A stretch of 43,810 nt of DNA from an uncultured Methanomicrobiales archaeon (GTDB lineage Archaea; Halobacteriota; Methanomicrobia; Methanomicrobiales; Methanospirillaceae): the NCBI GenBank assembly GCA_903832665.1, contig CAILCG010000002.1, forward strand, positions 1 to 43,810. Reading direction: 5' to 3'. The notes below the pieces were generated by a model that ran no database searches, was not told the origin of the DNA, and saw only the letters and a program-made list of their open reading frames with translations. A program made the translations under genes and the position numbers. Shown piece by piece: positions 8,712-16,161 of the stretch (position 1 is the first letter of the stretch; every line of letters begins with the position of its first letter).

Positions 8712-8785
8712 GGGTCTGTAGCTTAGTTCGGCATAGCGGCGGACTCTTAATCCGCAGGTCAAGGGTTCAAATCCCTTCAGGCCCG
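8712..8785 (+). tRNA. tRNA-Lys (anticodon CUU)
   Basis: The acceptor stem 8712-8718 pairs fully (one G-U) with 8778-8784. D stem 8721-8723/8735-8737. Anticodon stem 8739-8743/8751-8755 with loop CTCTTAA and anticodon CTT at 8746-8748. T stem 8761-8765/8773-8777 with loop TTCAAAT. Discriminator G8785, no encoded CCA, no intron. A T-rich tract follows directly. The AT-rich island begins at the tRNA 3' end. Confidence 0.97.
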
Positions 8786-9136
8786 TTTTCTTTACCTTTT
8801 CTGACTCTCGTAGGGTCACTTCGAATTTTCATTCAGTTTAAACTCATTATTTTTATTTTGGATTAACAGTTAATATGCAGTCTCTATATCCAACGATCGA
8901 TTTTTACAATAGGAATGATGGTAAAAAATTTTCTAAACCAAAAACGATAAAATCAAAACGCAGGTGAATTTCACAGGGGAGTTTACTTTAAAAATTAAAG
9001 TCATTTCAAATGCAATATCAAAATGTTTTATTAAACAAAAAAAGAAAGTATATAAGCCAAATGCGTTATATGAGTAACATTAGTAAGAATCGTAAATCAA
9101 TCGTCGCGGGATGCAATTTCCAAAGGTGATAGGAAT
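8786..9136 (+). promoter_or_regulatory. AT-rich leader region with TATA box and palindrome
   Basis: This 351-bp stretch after the tRNA holds no gene. It is strikingly AT-rich compared with the tRNA operon side. A strong archaeal TATA box, TATATAAG, lies at 9049-9056 with an upstream purine-rich BRE-like run, predicting transcription from about 9080 into the regulator gene. A perfect 7-bp inverted repeat ACTTTAA...TTAAAGT (8985-9001) lies about 50 bases before the TATA box and could be an operator for the adjacent winged-helix protein (inference). Confidence 0.55.
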
Positions 9137-9460
9137 ATGCAACAAGACTTCGTAAAACTGATTGATGAGGCACAAGGCCTTAATTCAAAACTATTCTCAT
9201 TGATTAGATTTGAGTTAATGGCGAACTTGGCAGTATTCGGTGATGACGGCATTACTTACAGAGAGTTGAAAGCCACCCTCAAACTTAGTGATGGGGTATT
9301 GTATTCTAATTTACAGACATTAGCAACAATGGGATACGCAAATATCTCGACAGTTAAATATGAAAACAAAGATCTACAATTATTCAAAATTACTCCTGAA
9401 GGGTTGAATGAATGGAAGAATGTTAGATCGTGGTTATGCAAATTTCTGAATTGTAAATAG
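9137..9460 (+). CDS. Winged-helix transcriptional regulator
   Basis: A 107-residue DNA-binding protein of the small archaeal winged-helix kind (HTH_34/MarR-like). Residues 25-90 show helix-turn-helix and wing: IRFELMANLAVFG, then GITYRELKATLKLSDGVLYS, then LQTLATMGYANIS and the wing KNKDLQLFKITPEG. Start ATG 9137 has GGTGAT about 8 bases upstream. The next gene starts 13 bases after the stop, so they form an operon. Codon choice is AT-rich, unlike flanking genes, consistent with acquisition. Family members often repress their own operon; here the partner genes (YwgA-like and MazF-like) suggest control of a toxin-antitoxin or defence-type unit, which is inference. Confidence 0.8.
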   Translation: MQQDFVKLIDEAQGLNSKLFSLIRFELMANLAVFGDDGITYRELKATLKLSDGVLYSNLQTLATMGYANISTVKYENKDLQLFKITPEGLNEWKNVRSWLCKFLNCK

Positions 9461-9472
9461 GAGAGGTAGTAA

Positions 9473-9997
9473 ATGCATAAAATTAACAGGGTGATCGCAC
9501 TTTTCAAGGAATTGAAATTCACACCAGCAGTAGATGAGTTTCAAGATAGACTAATTGCACAGAAGGTGAACTGTCTTTTAAATTTAAGTGGAATAAAAAC
9601 AGGTTACGAATGTCACCTCTACATAAGAGGGCCATATTCACCAGATTTAGCGGATGCACTTTTCACACATAAAGAGCATGTTGAAAACTTACTGACAGAT
9701 GTATCGTTAACAGATAGCGAGAAACAAAAAGTAAGGGAATTAAAAAGCATTTTTGATACAAATGCAAGCCATTTAGAAATCGGATCAACATATGCATATC
9801 TTACCATAAAGGACGGAATACCACCACTCGAGGCAGTGAGAAAGGTAAAAGCAATGAAATCCTTTTTTACCGAAGCTCAAATAGCGGTGGGTGTATCCAA
9901 AGCCAAGGAGTTCTTAAGCAAGCCTTCAAAAGAATTAGTTGACGAGGTAATTGCTGAATCCGATATGTGGAAAAATGCACAATCCCATAATACTTAA
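9473..9997 (+). CDS. YwgA/Panacea-like protein (possible antitoxin)
   Basis: A 174-residue soluble protein resembling the archaeal/bacterial YwgA group and, more distantly, the SocA-like Panacea fold (DUF4065). The characteristic part is KVNCLLNLSGIKTGYECHLY followed by IRGPYSPDLADALF at about residues 30-62, matching the family pattern of a helical core ending in a GPYS loop. The remainder is helical. Start ATG 9473 has a strong GGAG site. It lies downstream of the winged-helix gene and ends seven bases from the convergent MazF-like gene. Panacea-type proteins can act as antitoxins to diverse toxins, so an antitoxin role is attractive but unproven. AT-rich codon use suggests transfer. Confidence 0.6.
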   Translation: MHKINRVIALFKELKFTPAVDEFQDRLIAQKVNCLLNLSGIKTGYECHLYIRGPYSPDLADALFTHKEHVENLLTDVSLTDSEKQKVRELKSIFDTNASHLEIGSTYAYLTIKDGIPPLEAVRKVKAMKSFFTEAQIAVGVSKAKEFLSKPSKELVDEVIAESDMWKNAQSHNT

Positions 9998-10003
9998 AAA
10001 AAT

Positions 10004-10357
10004 TTAGAGGAATTTCATCTGCTCTCTGATGATAGATTCTATCGATTTTTTATCATCATCAGAGAGTTTTCCAATAGTCTTGATGTTTCCAGAGGGATCT
10101 TTTTCAAATCGTGCTGTAGAGCAGGAGTTAATCTGGAACACTTGTGCGACACTATCAGTCGTCAGCCCGTTTTCAGCGGATCGTCTGATGTAATGAGTCA
10201 TCCCAAATTTATTGTAAACCTCAACATTTGAGGTTAAGGGTACAACAATCGCAAGGGAGGTCCCTTGGATATATTTCAGGATAATCGCTCTGTGGATTCC
10301 CCTTTGTTCATTTCCCTTGCCATCAAGGTCAACATGAACGATCTTTCCACTTAACAC
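10004..10357 (-). CDS. MazF/PemK-like mRNA interferase
   Basis: A 117-residue protein with the MazF/PemK SH3-like barrel: an N-terminal LSGKIVHVDLDGKGNEQRG strand-loop, hydrophobic IILKYIQG, the core strand IVVPLTSNVEV, GLTTDSVAQVFQI, and a C-terminal GKLSDDDKKSIESII helix. The usual EQxGxRPA motif reads EQRGIHRA, so the expected Arg is His with Arg beside it; activity may be altered. The GTG start at 10357 is chosen because a perfect AGGAGGT ribosome site lies 6 bases upstream; the ATG at 10381 is not so placed. Its gene converges on the YwgA-like gene (gap 6 bases). Family members cleave mRNA or are inhibited by a partner protein; no classical MazE is adjacent. Confidence 0.82.
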   Translation of the reverse strand: MLSGKIVHVDLDGKGNEQRGIHRAIILKYIQGTSLAIVVPLTSNVEVYNKFGMTHYIRRSAENGLTTDSVAQVFQINSCSTARFEKDPSGNIKTIGKLSDDDKKSIESIIREQMKFL

Positions 10358-10535
10358 AAAAATACCTCCTGTATTGAACATATCAGCGAGGTCAGATTAC
10401 ATCCGTTACAAATTGTCCGGTTATTAATGATCGTCGTTTTCCAAACCAGGTTATGTTCCTTGAGCCAACGCGGGAGGCAGAATGAGAAAAGATTTTATAT
10501 GATTATATCATAATTCTGTGTTAATATCTCATTTT

Positions 10536-10563
10536 GAAGTGATGATTTTATAATCATCACTTC
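10536..10563. repeat. Perfect 12-bp inverted repeat with 4-base loop
   Basis: The arms GAAGTGATGATT and AATCATCACTTC flank TTAT. The element lies in the 425-bp gene-free part of the AT-rich island (10358-10782), upstream of the MazF-like gene. A smaller repeat TATGAT...ATCATA lies just before it near 10500. It may be an operator, a terminator hairpin or part of a mobile-element end. No T-tract follows on the plus strand. Confidence 0.6.
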
Positions 10564-10646
10564 GTTCCTTCTTACACGAGAGATGTAATCAGTATTTGAT
10601 TGTCAAAAATTTAAACATTGTGGTTATTTTTGCGAGTTTTGCACAA

Positions 10647-10659
10647 ATTATATATACAA
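10647..10659 (+). promoter_or_regulatory. TATA-like promoter at the right side of the AT-rich island
   Basis: AATTATATATACA is a good archaeal TATA match on the plus strand. About 30 bases downstream begin two short inverted repeats (AGAGTT...AACTCT and GTTTCG...CGAAAC, within 10685-10736). No convincing reading frame follows, because the GC-rich DNA beyond is the 3' part of an opposite-strand gene. It could drive a short RNA or be a relic of an interrupted promoter. Confidence 0.3.
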
Positions 10660-10782
10660 TGAAAGTTGTTCGCGCACTTTTTTTAGAGTTAACTTTGAAA
10701 AACTCTTAAAAAACAAATGTTTCGAATATGCGAAACTAAGTTTAAACCTGGTTCCGGTCGCTCCTCTCGGCCCGTGTGTTTT

Positions 10783-11478
10783 TTAGTATCCCGGGAAGAA
10801 CTCGGACCGCAGGTGATCCTCAGGAATTCCCATCTCCCGGAGCACGGCAAGCATCGCGTTGACCATCACGGCCGGACCCGAGATGAAGAAGACCCGCTCG
10901 CGCCAGTCGGGCACCTCCTGCTCGATCATGGCCCGGTTGATCCTCCCGTTGCGTCCCGTCCACCCGGGTCCCGGCTCCGTCACCGTAATGACAAAACCCA
11001 GGTTTGGGTTTGCGTGTGACAGTTCAGTCAATTCCCTCCCGGAACAGGATCTCCGGCTCGGTCTTTACCGAGTACAGCAGCCGGATATCAGTTTCCTGAT
11101 GCATTTCAGTAATAGAGCGGATCATGCTCCTGAGGGGCGTGATGCCAATGCCTCCCGCGATGAAGGCAACCTTTCCATATTCGCCCGGAACGTGAACTCC
11201 CCGAACGGTCCCCGCAACACGACTTCGTTGCCAGCCTTGAGCAACCGCAGAGACTCGGCAAAGGGATGGCCGGTCGACCCTTTCGTCACTTCAAGATGCG
11301 GGTCGGACGAGCTGCTGGTGATCGTGAGATGTTTCGTGAGGGCATCGGTCCCCGTCCCGGTCGTGATGAACATGTACTGGCCCGGCAGGAATGAGAAGAC
11401 AGGAGGCCGCTCGAACCTGACCGAGAACGCGAAGTTCCCGTAGGAAAGGACCTCCACCACCCGGACATGATACTCCAT
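10783..11478 (-). pseudogene. FAD/NAD(P)-binding oxidoreductase, two frameshifts
   Basis: Read across frames, the gene encodes a ferredoxin-NADP reductase-like electron transfer protein. FAD-binding part: FSFLPGQYMFITTG, then KHLTITSSS and LRGPFGEFTF. NAD(P)-binding part: VAFIAGGIGITPLRSMIRSI, ending with VFFISGPAVMVNAM and EFFPGY. The frame breaks once near 11180-11190 (between GEFTFRA and YGKVAFIAGG) and again near 11035-11045 (between ILFRE and LTELSHANPN). Each is consistent with a one-base change in a short G/C run. The normal product would be about 230 residues. It lies at the right border of the AT-rich island, whose transition to GC-rich sequence is just past its stop codon. Single-base assembly errors are possible but two in one gene favour inactivation. 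Confidence 0.8.
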
Positions 11479-11608
11479 GAAAGGTACACTATCCCGGGAT
11501 GGTATAAAAGATTGCCCGGTTTTTTGTTAAGGAGGACCGGTCGATTCGCCTACCAAAATCTCCCGGATCGAGCAGATCGAGATCGAATCCAATTACCGTA
11601 ATCAAAAT

Positions 11609-11726
11609 TGTCCCTCACTGACCCCCCCCTTACACTTTTTGTCAGGGTTTCCTCACAATTACGAAGTGAAATGCACCGTTTTCTGCCCGAAAAATAAAGG
11701 ATTGTGATTGGGGTCAGTGAGGGACA
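11609..11726. repeat. 118-bp element with 17-bp perfect terminal inverted repeats
   Basis: The arms TGTCCCTCACTGACCCC (11609-11625) and its exact reverse complement (11710-11726) enclose 84 bases. Inside are a second inverted repeat CACAAT/ATTGTG (11654-11659, 11701-11706) and a hairpin TTTTC/GAAAA (11679-11693). It fills the 390-bp gene-free interval 11479-11868 between two broken minus-strand genes. It could be a miniature inverted-repeat transposable element or a structured RNA; no clear target-site duplication is visible. No reading frame uses it sensibly. Confidence 0.75.
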
Positions 11727-11868
11727 TTTGTCCGGACGCGGGTCAGATACCGCAGAAAGAGTGAGAAGATATGGTGGAGCTGTCGGAGGACTCCCTGTGT
11801 TCTGCTGAGGGTTCTGGTCGAACCCGTTTTCACGACTTCCCCCAGAACCTATCCGGGTATTTTCCCGG

Positions 11869-12664
11869 TTACCGGAACTCGTATGCCCCCATACCGAGAT
11901 TCCCCCACCACCAGCTCTGGTGGATGCGGGTGCCCTTTGCCCCGGGCCCCGCTGCACCGAGAGCCGTGAGAAGCGGCATGAAATGATCGGGATACGGCTG
12001 GGCGTGGACTGCCGAAGGGGCGAGCGTGCGGTAGCTGACCAGGCTCTCCGCATCGCCAGCAGTGACCGCACGGTCCAGCCAGTCATTGAACGCGATCGCC
12101 CGCCGGTCCGTGGGGTACCCGTCCCCCAGTGCCAGCGTCGGATCACCCAGCGGGTGAACTGCCCCGCCGCTGCCCATCACCAGCACGCCCTCCTGCCGGA
12201 GAGGAGCGAGCGCCTCCCCGAGTGCAAGGTGGCGGACCGGGTCCAGGTGCCCCTGGATCGAGAGCTGGACAACCGGCACTCCGGCTCCCGGATACATCAG
12301 CATCAGGGGGATCCAGGCCCCGTGGTCAAGACCGCGGCCGGTATCGGTGTCGCACGGCAGGCCCGCAGCCTCCACAAGTCCCGCAACCCGGCGGGCAAGA
12401 CCGGGATCTCCCCGGGCCGGGGTACGTGATCCCGTAGAGTTCCCCGGGAAACCCGTAGAAATCATGGATGGTAGCCGGTTGCATCACCGAGTTCACCGCA
12501 GGCCGGGGGGTGTTCCAGTGGGCCGAGATGCAGAGCACTCCGGAAATGCCCGGGTAGCGGGAACCGAGCCCAGCCAGGAACTAGCGGGCAGGCACACATC
12601 GTTCAAGAGGGAGGGTCGGCGCACCATGCGAGACGAAGAGGGTGGGGAGGGATGCCGGTGTCAT
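11869..12664 (-). pseudogene. DODA-type extradiol dioxygenase (YgiD-like), stop codon and frameshift
   Basis: The gene resembles LigB-family 4,5-DOPA dioxygenases of about 260 residues. From ATG 12664 it reads MTPASLPTLFVSHGAPTLPL (metal His in the SHGAP motif). An in-frame TAG follows at 12581-12583, then the frame continues with CISAHWNTPRPAV and TIHDFYGFPGELYGITYPGPG. Near 12419-12432, in a G/C run, the frame shifts and resumes as LARRVAGLVEAAG, GLDHGAWIPLMLMYP, VQLSIQ, SGGAVHP and the C-terminal WWWGNLGMGAYEFR. All metal-site histidines are recognisable, so the ancestor was an active-type enzyme. Two independent lesions make a current function unlikely. The TAG might tempt a pyrrolysine reading, but the second frameshift argues for decay. 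Confidence 0.85.
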
Positions 12665-12741
12665 GACGGATGATGGATCCGGCGAGTAAAAAAATCAGCG
12701 GATGGGGACAATCGACCGCACCGGAAAGAGACTGTTGTTTC

Positions 12742-14899
12742 CTACCCGGCTTGGTTATGATACATCCCTTTGGGCACGGTAATTTCAAACCGGGTGCCCC
12801 GCTTGCTCATACCCGTCTCCTTGATGGTCATGCCCGTAATAGAGAGAACTTCCCGCACGAGGAACAGGCCGAGACCAGTCCCTTTCCCGTAGCCCCGGTC
12901 AAAGATCATGTTCTTCTCTTCAGCGGGGATTCCTACCCCGTTATCTTCGATAAAGAGCGTGAGGTGATCGGGTTTCTCCTCGTACCGGAGCGTCACTTCG
13001 GTAGCACTGACCCCGTGGGCAAGGACATTTTCCATGATGTTGAAGAGGGCTTTTTCAAACAACGGGTCGGCGAAGATCTCGAGCGTACCCAGCTGCAGGT
13101 TCTGTTTCATGTGCAGGAAATCCAGGTGCGAGATGGCGTAGAGGAATACCTGCCGGACGTTCTGCCACCGTGGCGGGTGCATGCCCATCTCCTGGTAATT
13201 CTTGGCAAAATCCAGTGTATCGACCATCTTTTTCAAGAAGATCTCCTGCTTGGCGACATAGGACCGGGCTTTCGGGTCCGCGATCGCGGTCTTGACCAGT
13301 TCCTGGTAGGCAGAGAGGGAGAAGGCTGCCGTCTGGATATCCTGGAATGTCACCGCATTCAGGAGATTGAGCTTGTTGCGGGCCTGCTGTAAGGCAACGT
13401 CGGTCTGCTTCCTGGTGGAGATATCGCGGCAGAGGGTCAGGATTACGTCCCCGTCTCCTGAATGGAAGATCGTGGCATTGATCTCGATGGGCTGGAATGT
13501 CCCGTCGGGCCTGACATAATCGAGCTCGAGACCCCGGACATGACCGGTTTTGAGACATTTTTCCACCTCGCGGGCATTGCGTTCCAGGTCATACGGGGCA
13601 GTCCATTCGGTAACTGAATGACCGGCAATCTCTGCAAGGGACGCCCGGCCGGTGAGTTTCAGGTACACCTCGTTGGCATCAATGATGAGACCCTGGCTGT
13701 CAAGGACCACGTACCCGGTATCGGTGATGTCGACCAGGCTCCGGTGCAACGAAATCCAGGAGAGGTTTTCCGGTCACCTCAGCCGGGTCGCTATACCCGG
13801 TCATGCGGCAGAAGGCCGAGTTGGCATAGATGAAGATCCCCTCGCGGGTGAGGGTGATCGGGAGGGGTGATGCCTCAATTAAGGTCCGGAACCTTCCTTC
13901 GCTCTCCCGCAATGCATCGGCCGCCCGTTTTCTTTCCGTGATATCCTCGATCTGTGCGGCGAGGAAACGCAGCTTACCCTGCGGGTCCCGGATCGTTGTC
14001 ACCCGGAGCAATCCCCAGAGGATGCTGCCGTCTTTCCGGATATAGCGTTTCTCCGTATTGTATACCGGAATCCTGCCTTCGATAAGGTCCCGGATATGTT
14101 CCCGGTCACCGGCAATGTGGTCCGGGTGAGTGATATCGGGAAACGAGAGCTTCAGCAGTTCTTCTTCGGAATAGCCGGTCATGGCCACCCAGGCCGGGTT
14201 GACAGAAAAGAACCGGAATTCCGGCGTGACAAGGGTCATGCCTACCGGGCTGTTCTCGAAGATCTGCCGGAACCGCTCCTCGCTCTCCCGGAGTGCCTTA
14301 TCTGCCCGCTTACTTTCGGTGATGTCCAGGATGGCTCCCACAGCCCGGATTGGCCGGCCCTGCTCATCCTTCTCGAGCCGGGCAATGGAACGTACCACTC
14401 TCCGGGGGGAGCCGTCATGGGGATTGATGGTGATCTCAATATCGTAGGCTTTCCTGCCGCTGCGAAAGTCGGCAAATGCCTGCCGGGCCTGTTCCCCGTC
14501 TTGAATGCAGGCCTCGATCTCCTCCCGGGGATGGTACCCGGCCACCGGAGGGAACCCGTATATGCTGAGTGCCTCGGCAGAGCCCCAGATCTGGTCCGTA
14601 TCAAAGGAATACTCCCAGGAGCCGGTGTGACCAATCTCCTGCGCCATGACCAGCCGCTCTTCATTCTCCTGGAGCGCCCGCTCCTTGTGGCTCGTCTCAT
14701 CAAACTGCTGGCGAAGTTCTTCCTCAATTGCCGTCTGTGCTGCATACGCCGCCTGCAGCTCCCGGTTCTTCTTCTCCAGTTCTAAGATCCGCTGCTGAAG
14801 CTCAGGGTAGTAACTCTTGCGCAGCGACGTCTCGCCCAGGCCAATGATCCGGTCCCGCTGGGCTTCCCAGTCGGGGGTATTCTCAGAGGGCTCGTTCAT
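12742..14899 (-). pseudogene. PAS-domain sensor kinase, internally fused and frameshifted
   Basis: From ATG 14899 the protein has a coiled-coil N-terminus (14830-14660), two complete PAS domains (about 14640-14300 and 14290-13930) and the first half of a third ending at PLLDFVAPE (13752). There the sequence jumps, with a frame change at 13741-13752, to the beginning of another PAS (RSLVDITDTGYVVLDSQG). A DHp-like helix pair and a HATPase (DNGVGIPAEEKN, GYGKGTGLGLFLVREVL) follow. The junction looks like a deletion between PAS repeats. The DHp helix reads AVTFQDIQ where the two sister kinases read SITRHD, so the phosphoacceptor His is Gln (codon 13342-13344). The start overlaps the alcohol dehydrogenase end by 17 bases. 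Signal transfer by autophosphorylation is not expected even if repaired. Confidence 0.8.
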
Positions 14900-16046
14900 A
14901 GATCCGCTCAATATCCTCAAGGGTCATCTTCTTCGGGTTGGTTGCAAGGCACGGGTCACGTAACGCTTTTTTTGCCAGCTCGGGGATATCCTTCTTAGTC
15001 ACTCCTAAGTCCGATAACCTGTCTGTCACGCCCAGCGATTCCCGGAGGGTATGGAGGGAATGGACAAGCTCCTCTTTCGCTCCGGGGAAGGTCCCGCCCG
15101 ACCCGGGCGACCGGAGGAGGTGACCGATGGCAGTATACTGTTCGGGGCACGCGTCAAAATTGAATTCTGCCACATGTTCCAGCAGCAGGGCATTGCATTC
15201 CCCGTGGGGCAGATCCGAGTACCCGCCCAGGCTGTGGGCCATCGCGTGCACGGCTCCCAGGCTGGCATTCGAGAACGCAAGGCCCGCGAGGAGGCTTCCG
15301 ATCATCGTGTGGTACCGTTCCTCGACCGATGCCGGGTCCCGGTATGCGGCGGGGAGATGCTCCTTCATGAGCCTGATGGATTCCCGGGCCTGGATATCCG
15401 TAACCGGGGAACTGGCATTCGAGACATAGGCTTCCACGCTGTGGGTGATCGCATCGAGACCGGTGTGGGCAGTCAGTTCCGGCGAGAGGGTCGTGAGGGG
15501 GACCGGATCGATGAGCGCAATATCCGGCACAATCATCTTGCTGATGATGGCGATCTTCACCCGCCGCCCGGTATCGTTGATGATGGCGAACTGGGAGACA
15601 TCGGCGCCGGTGCCTGCGGTCGTGGGGATACAGATCATCGGCGGCGGGGGAACGGGCACATGATCCACCCCCTCGAACTCCAGCACGGGTCTCTTATTCG
15701 AGACCACGATCCCGATGCCCTTGGCGCAGTCTATCGGGCTGCCTCCCCCAATGGCAACGATCGCATCGCAGCCGGACTCGTTGTAGAGGGCGGCGCCATT
15801 CGTTACTTCGAAATCGCGGGGGTTCGGGGTCACCCCGGAAAAGAGGGTGTGGCCGATGCCTTCGGCCTCAAGGCTGGCCGTCACGTCCTTCACCCAGCCG
15901 GCGCTGATGATCCGGGGCCCCGTGACCACGAGCACATGGCGCACACCGAAATTTTTCGCGTACCTTCCGGCAAGCAACCGGGCATCCGCCCCGATAATAA
16001 ACTCCGGGGCAACGAACTTCCGTAACTGAACCGATGCTGTAGCCAA
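14883..16046 (-). CDS. Iron-type (group III) alcohol dehydrogenase
   Basis: A 387-residue cytosolic Fe-ADH. N-terminal cofactor-binding part with VLVVTGPRIISAGW and AIGGGSPIDCAKGIGIV (about residues 95-112), the PTTAGTGADVSQFAII segment (140-156), and metal ligands in the C-terminal helical part: Asp and His in GLDAITHSVEAYVS, MAHSLGGYSDLPHGECNALL and the final TNPKKMTLEDI. Length and motifs are complete. It reduces or oxidises small alcohols or diols with NAD(P); the substrate cannot be told. It is the only intact gene between the damaged kinases and partly overlaps the first of them, so they were probably co-transcribed. A possible role in alcohol use by the methanogen is inference. Confidence 0.93.
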   Translation of the reverse strand: MATASVQLRKFVAPEFIIGADARLLAGRYAKNFGVRHVLVVTGPRIISAGWVKDVTASLEAEGIGHTLFSGVTPNPRDFEVTNGAALYNESGCDAIVAIGGGSPIDCAKGIGIVVSNKRPVLEFEGVDHVPVPPPPMICIPTTAGTGADVSQFAIINDTGRRVKIAIISKMIVPDIALIDPVPLTTLSPELTAHTGLDAITHSVEAYVSNASSPVTDIQARESIRLMKEHLPAAYRDPASVEERYHTMIGSLLAGLAFSNASLGAVHAMAHSLGGYSDLPHGECNALLLEHVAEFNFDACPEQYTAIGHLLRSPGSGGTFPGAKEELVHSLHTLRESLGVTDRLSDLGVTKKDIPELAKKALRDPCLATNPKKMTLEDIERIYERAL

Positions 16047-16161
16047 ACGTGACTCCTCCTTGAACAGGTAATGCGCTGTGACAGAGAATACCCGTCATTC
16101 ATATTTCAAGGTTTATACGATAACACGCTCCGGGAGGGCGGGATAAGGGGGGGCACCGCAT

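Noticed and set aside
11550-12146. A 198-codon minus-strand open frame overlapping the dioxygenase pseudogene
   Set aside because: Its translation is arginine-rich and unlike any family, and the known family reads in another frame of the same DNA.
12581-12583. Pyrrolysine read-through of the TAG in the dioxygenase gene
   Set aside because: The gene also has a downstream frameshift, and no pyl genes are visible; a simple nonsense mutation is more likely.
15051-16025. A 324-codon plus-strand frame opposite the alcohol dehydrogenase
   Set aside because: It is the antisense shadow of a well-conserved gene with complete motifs on the minus strand.
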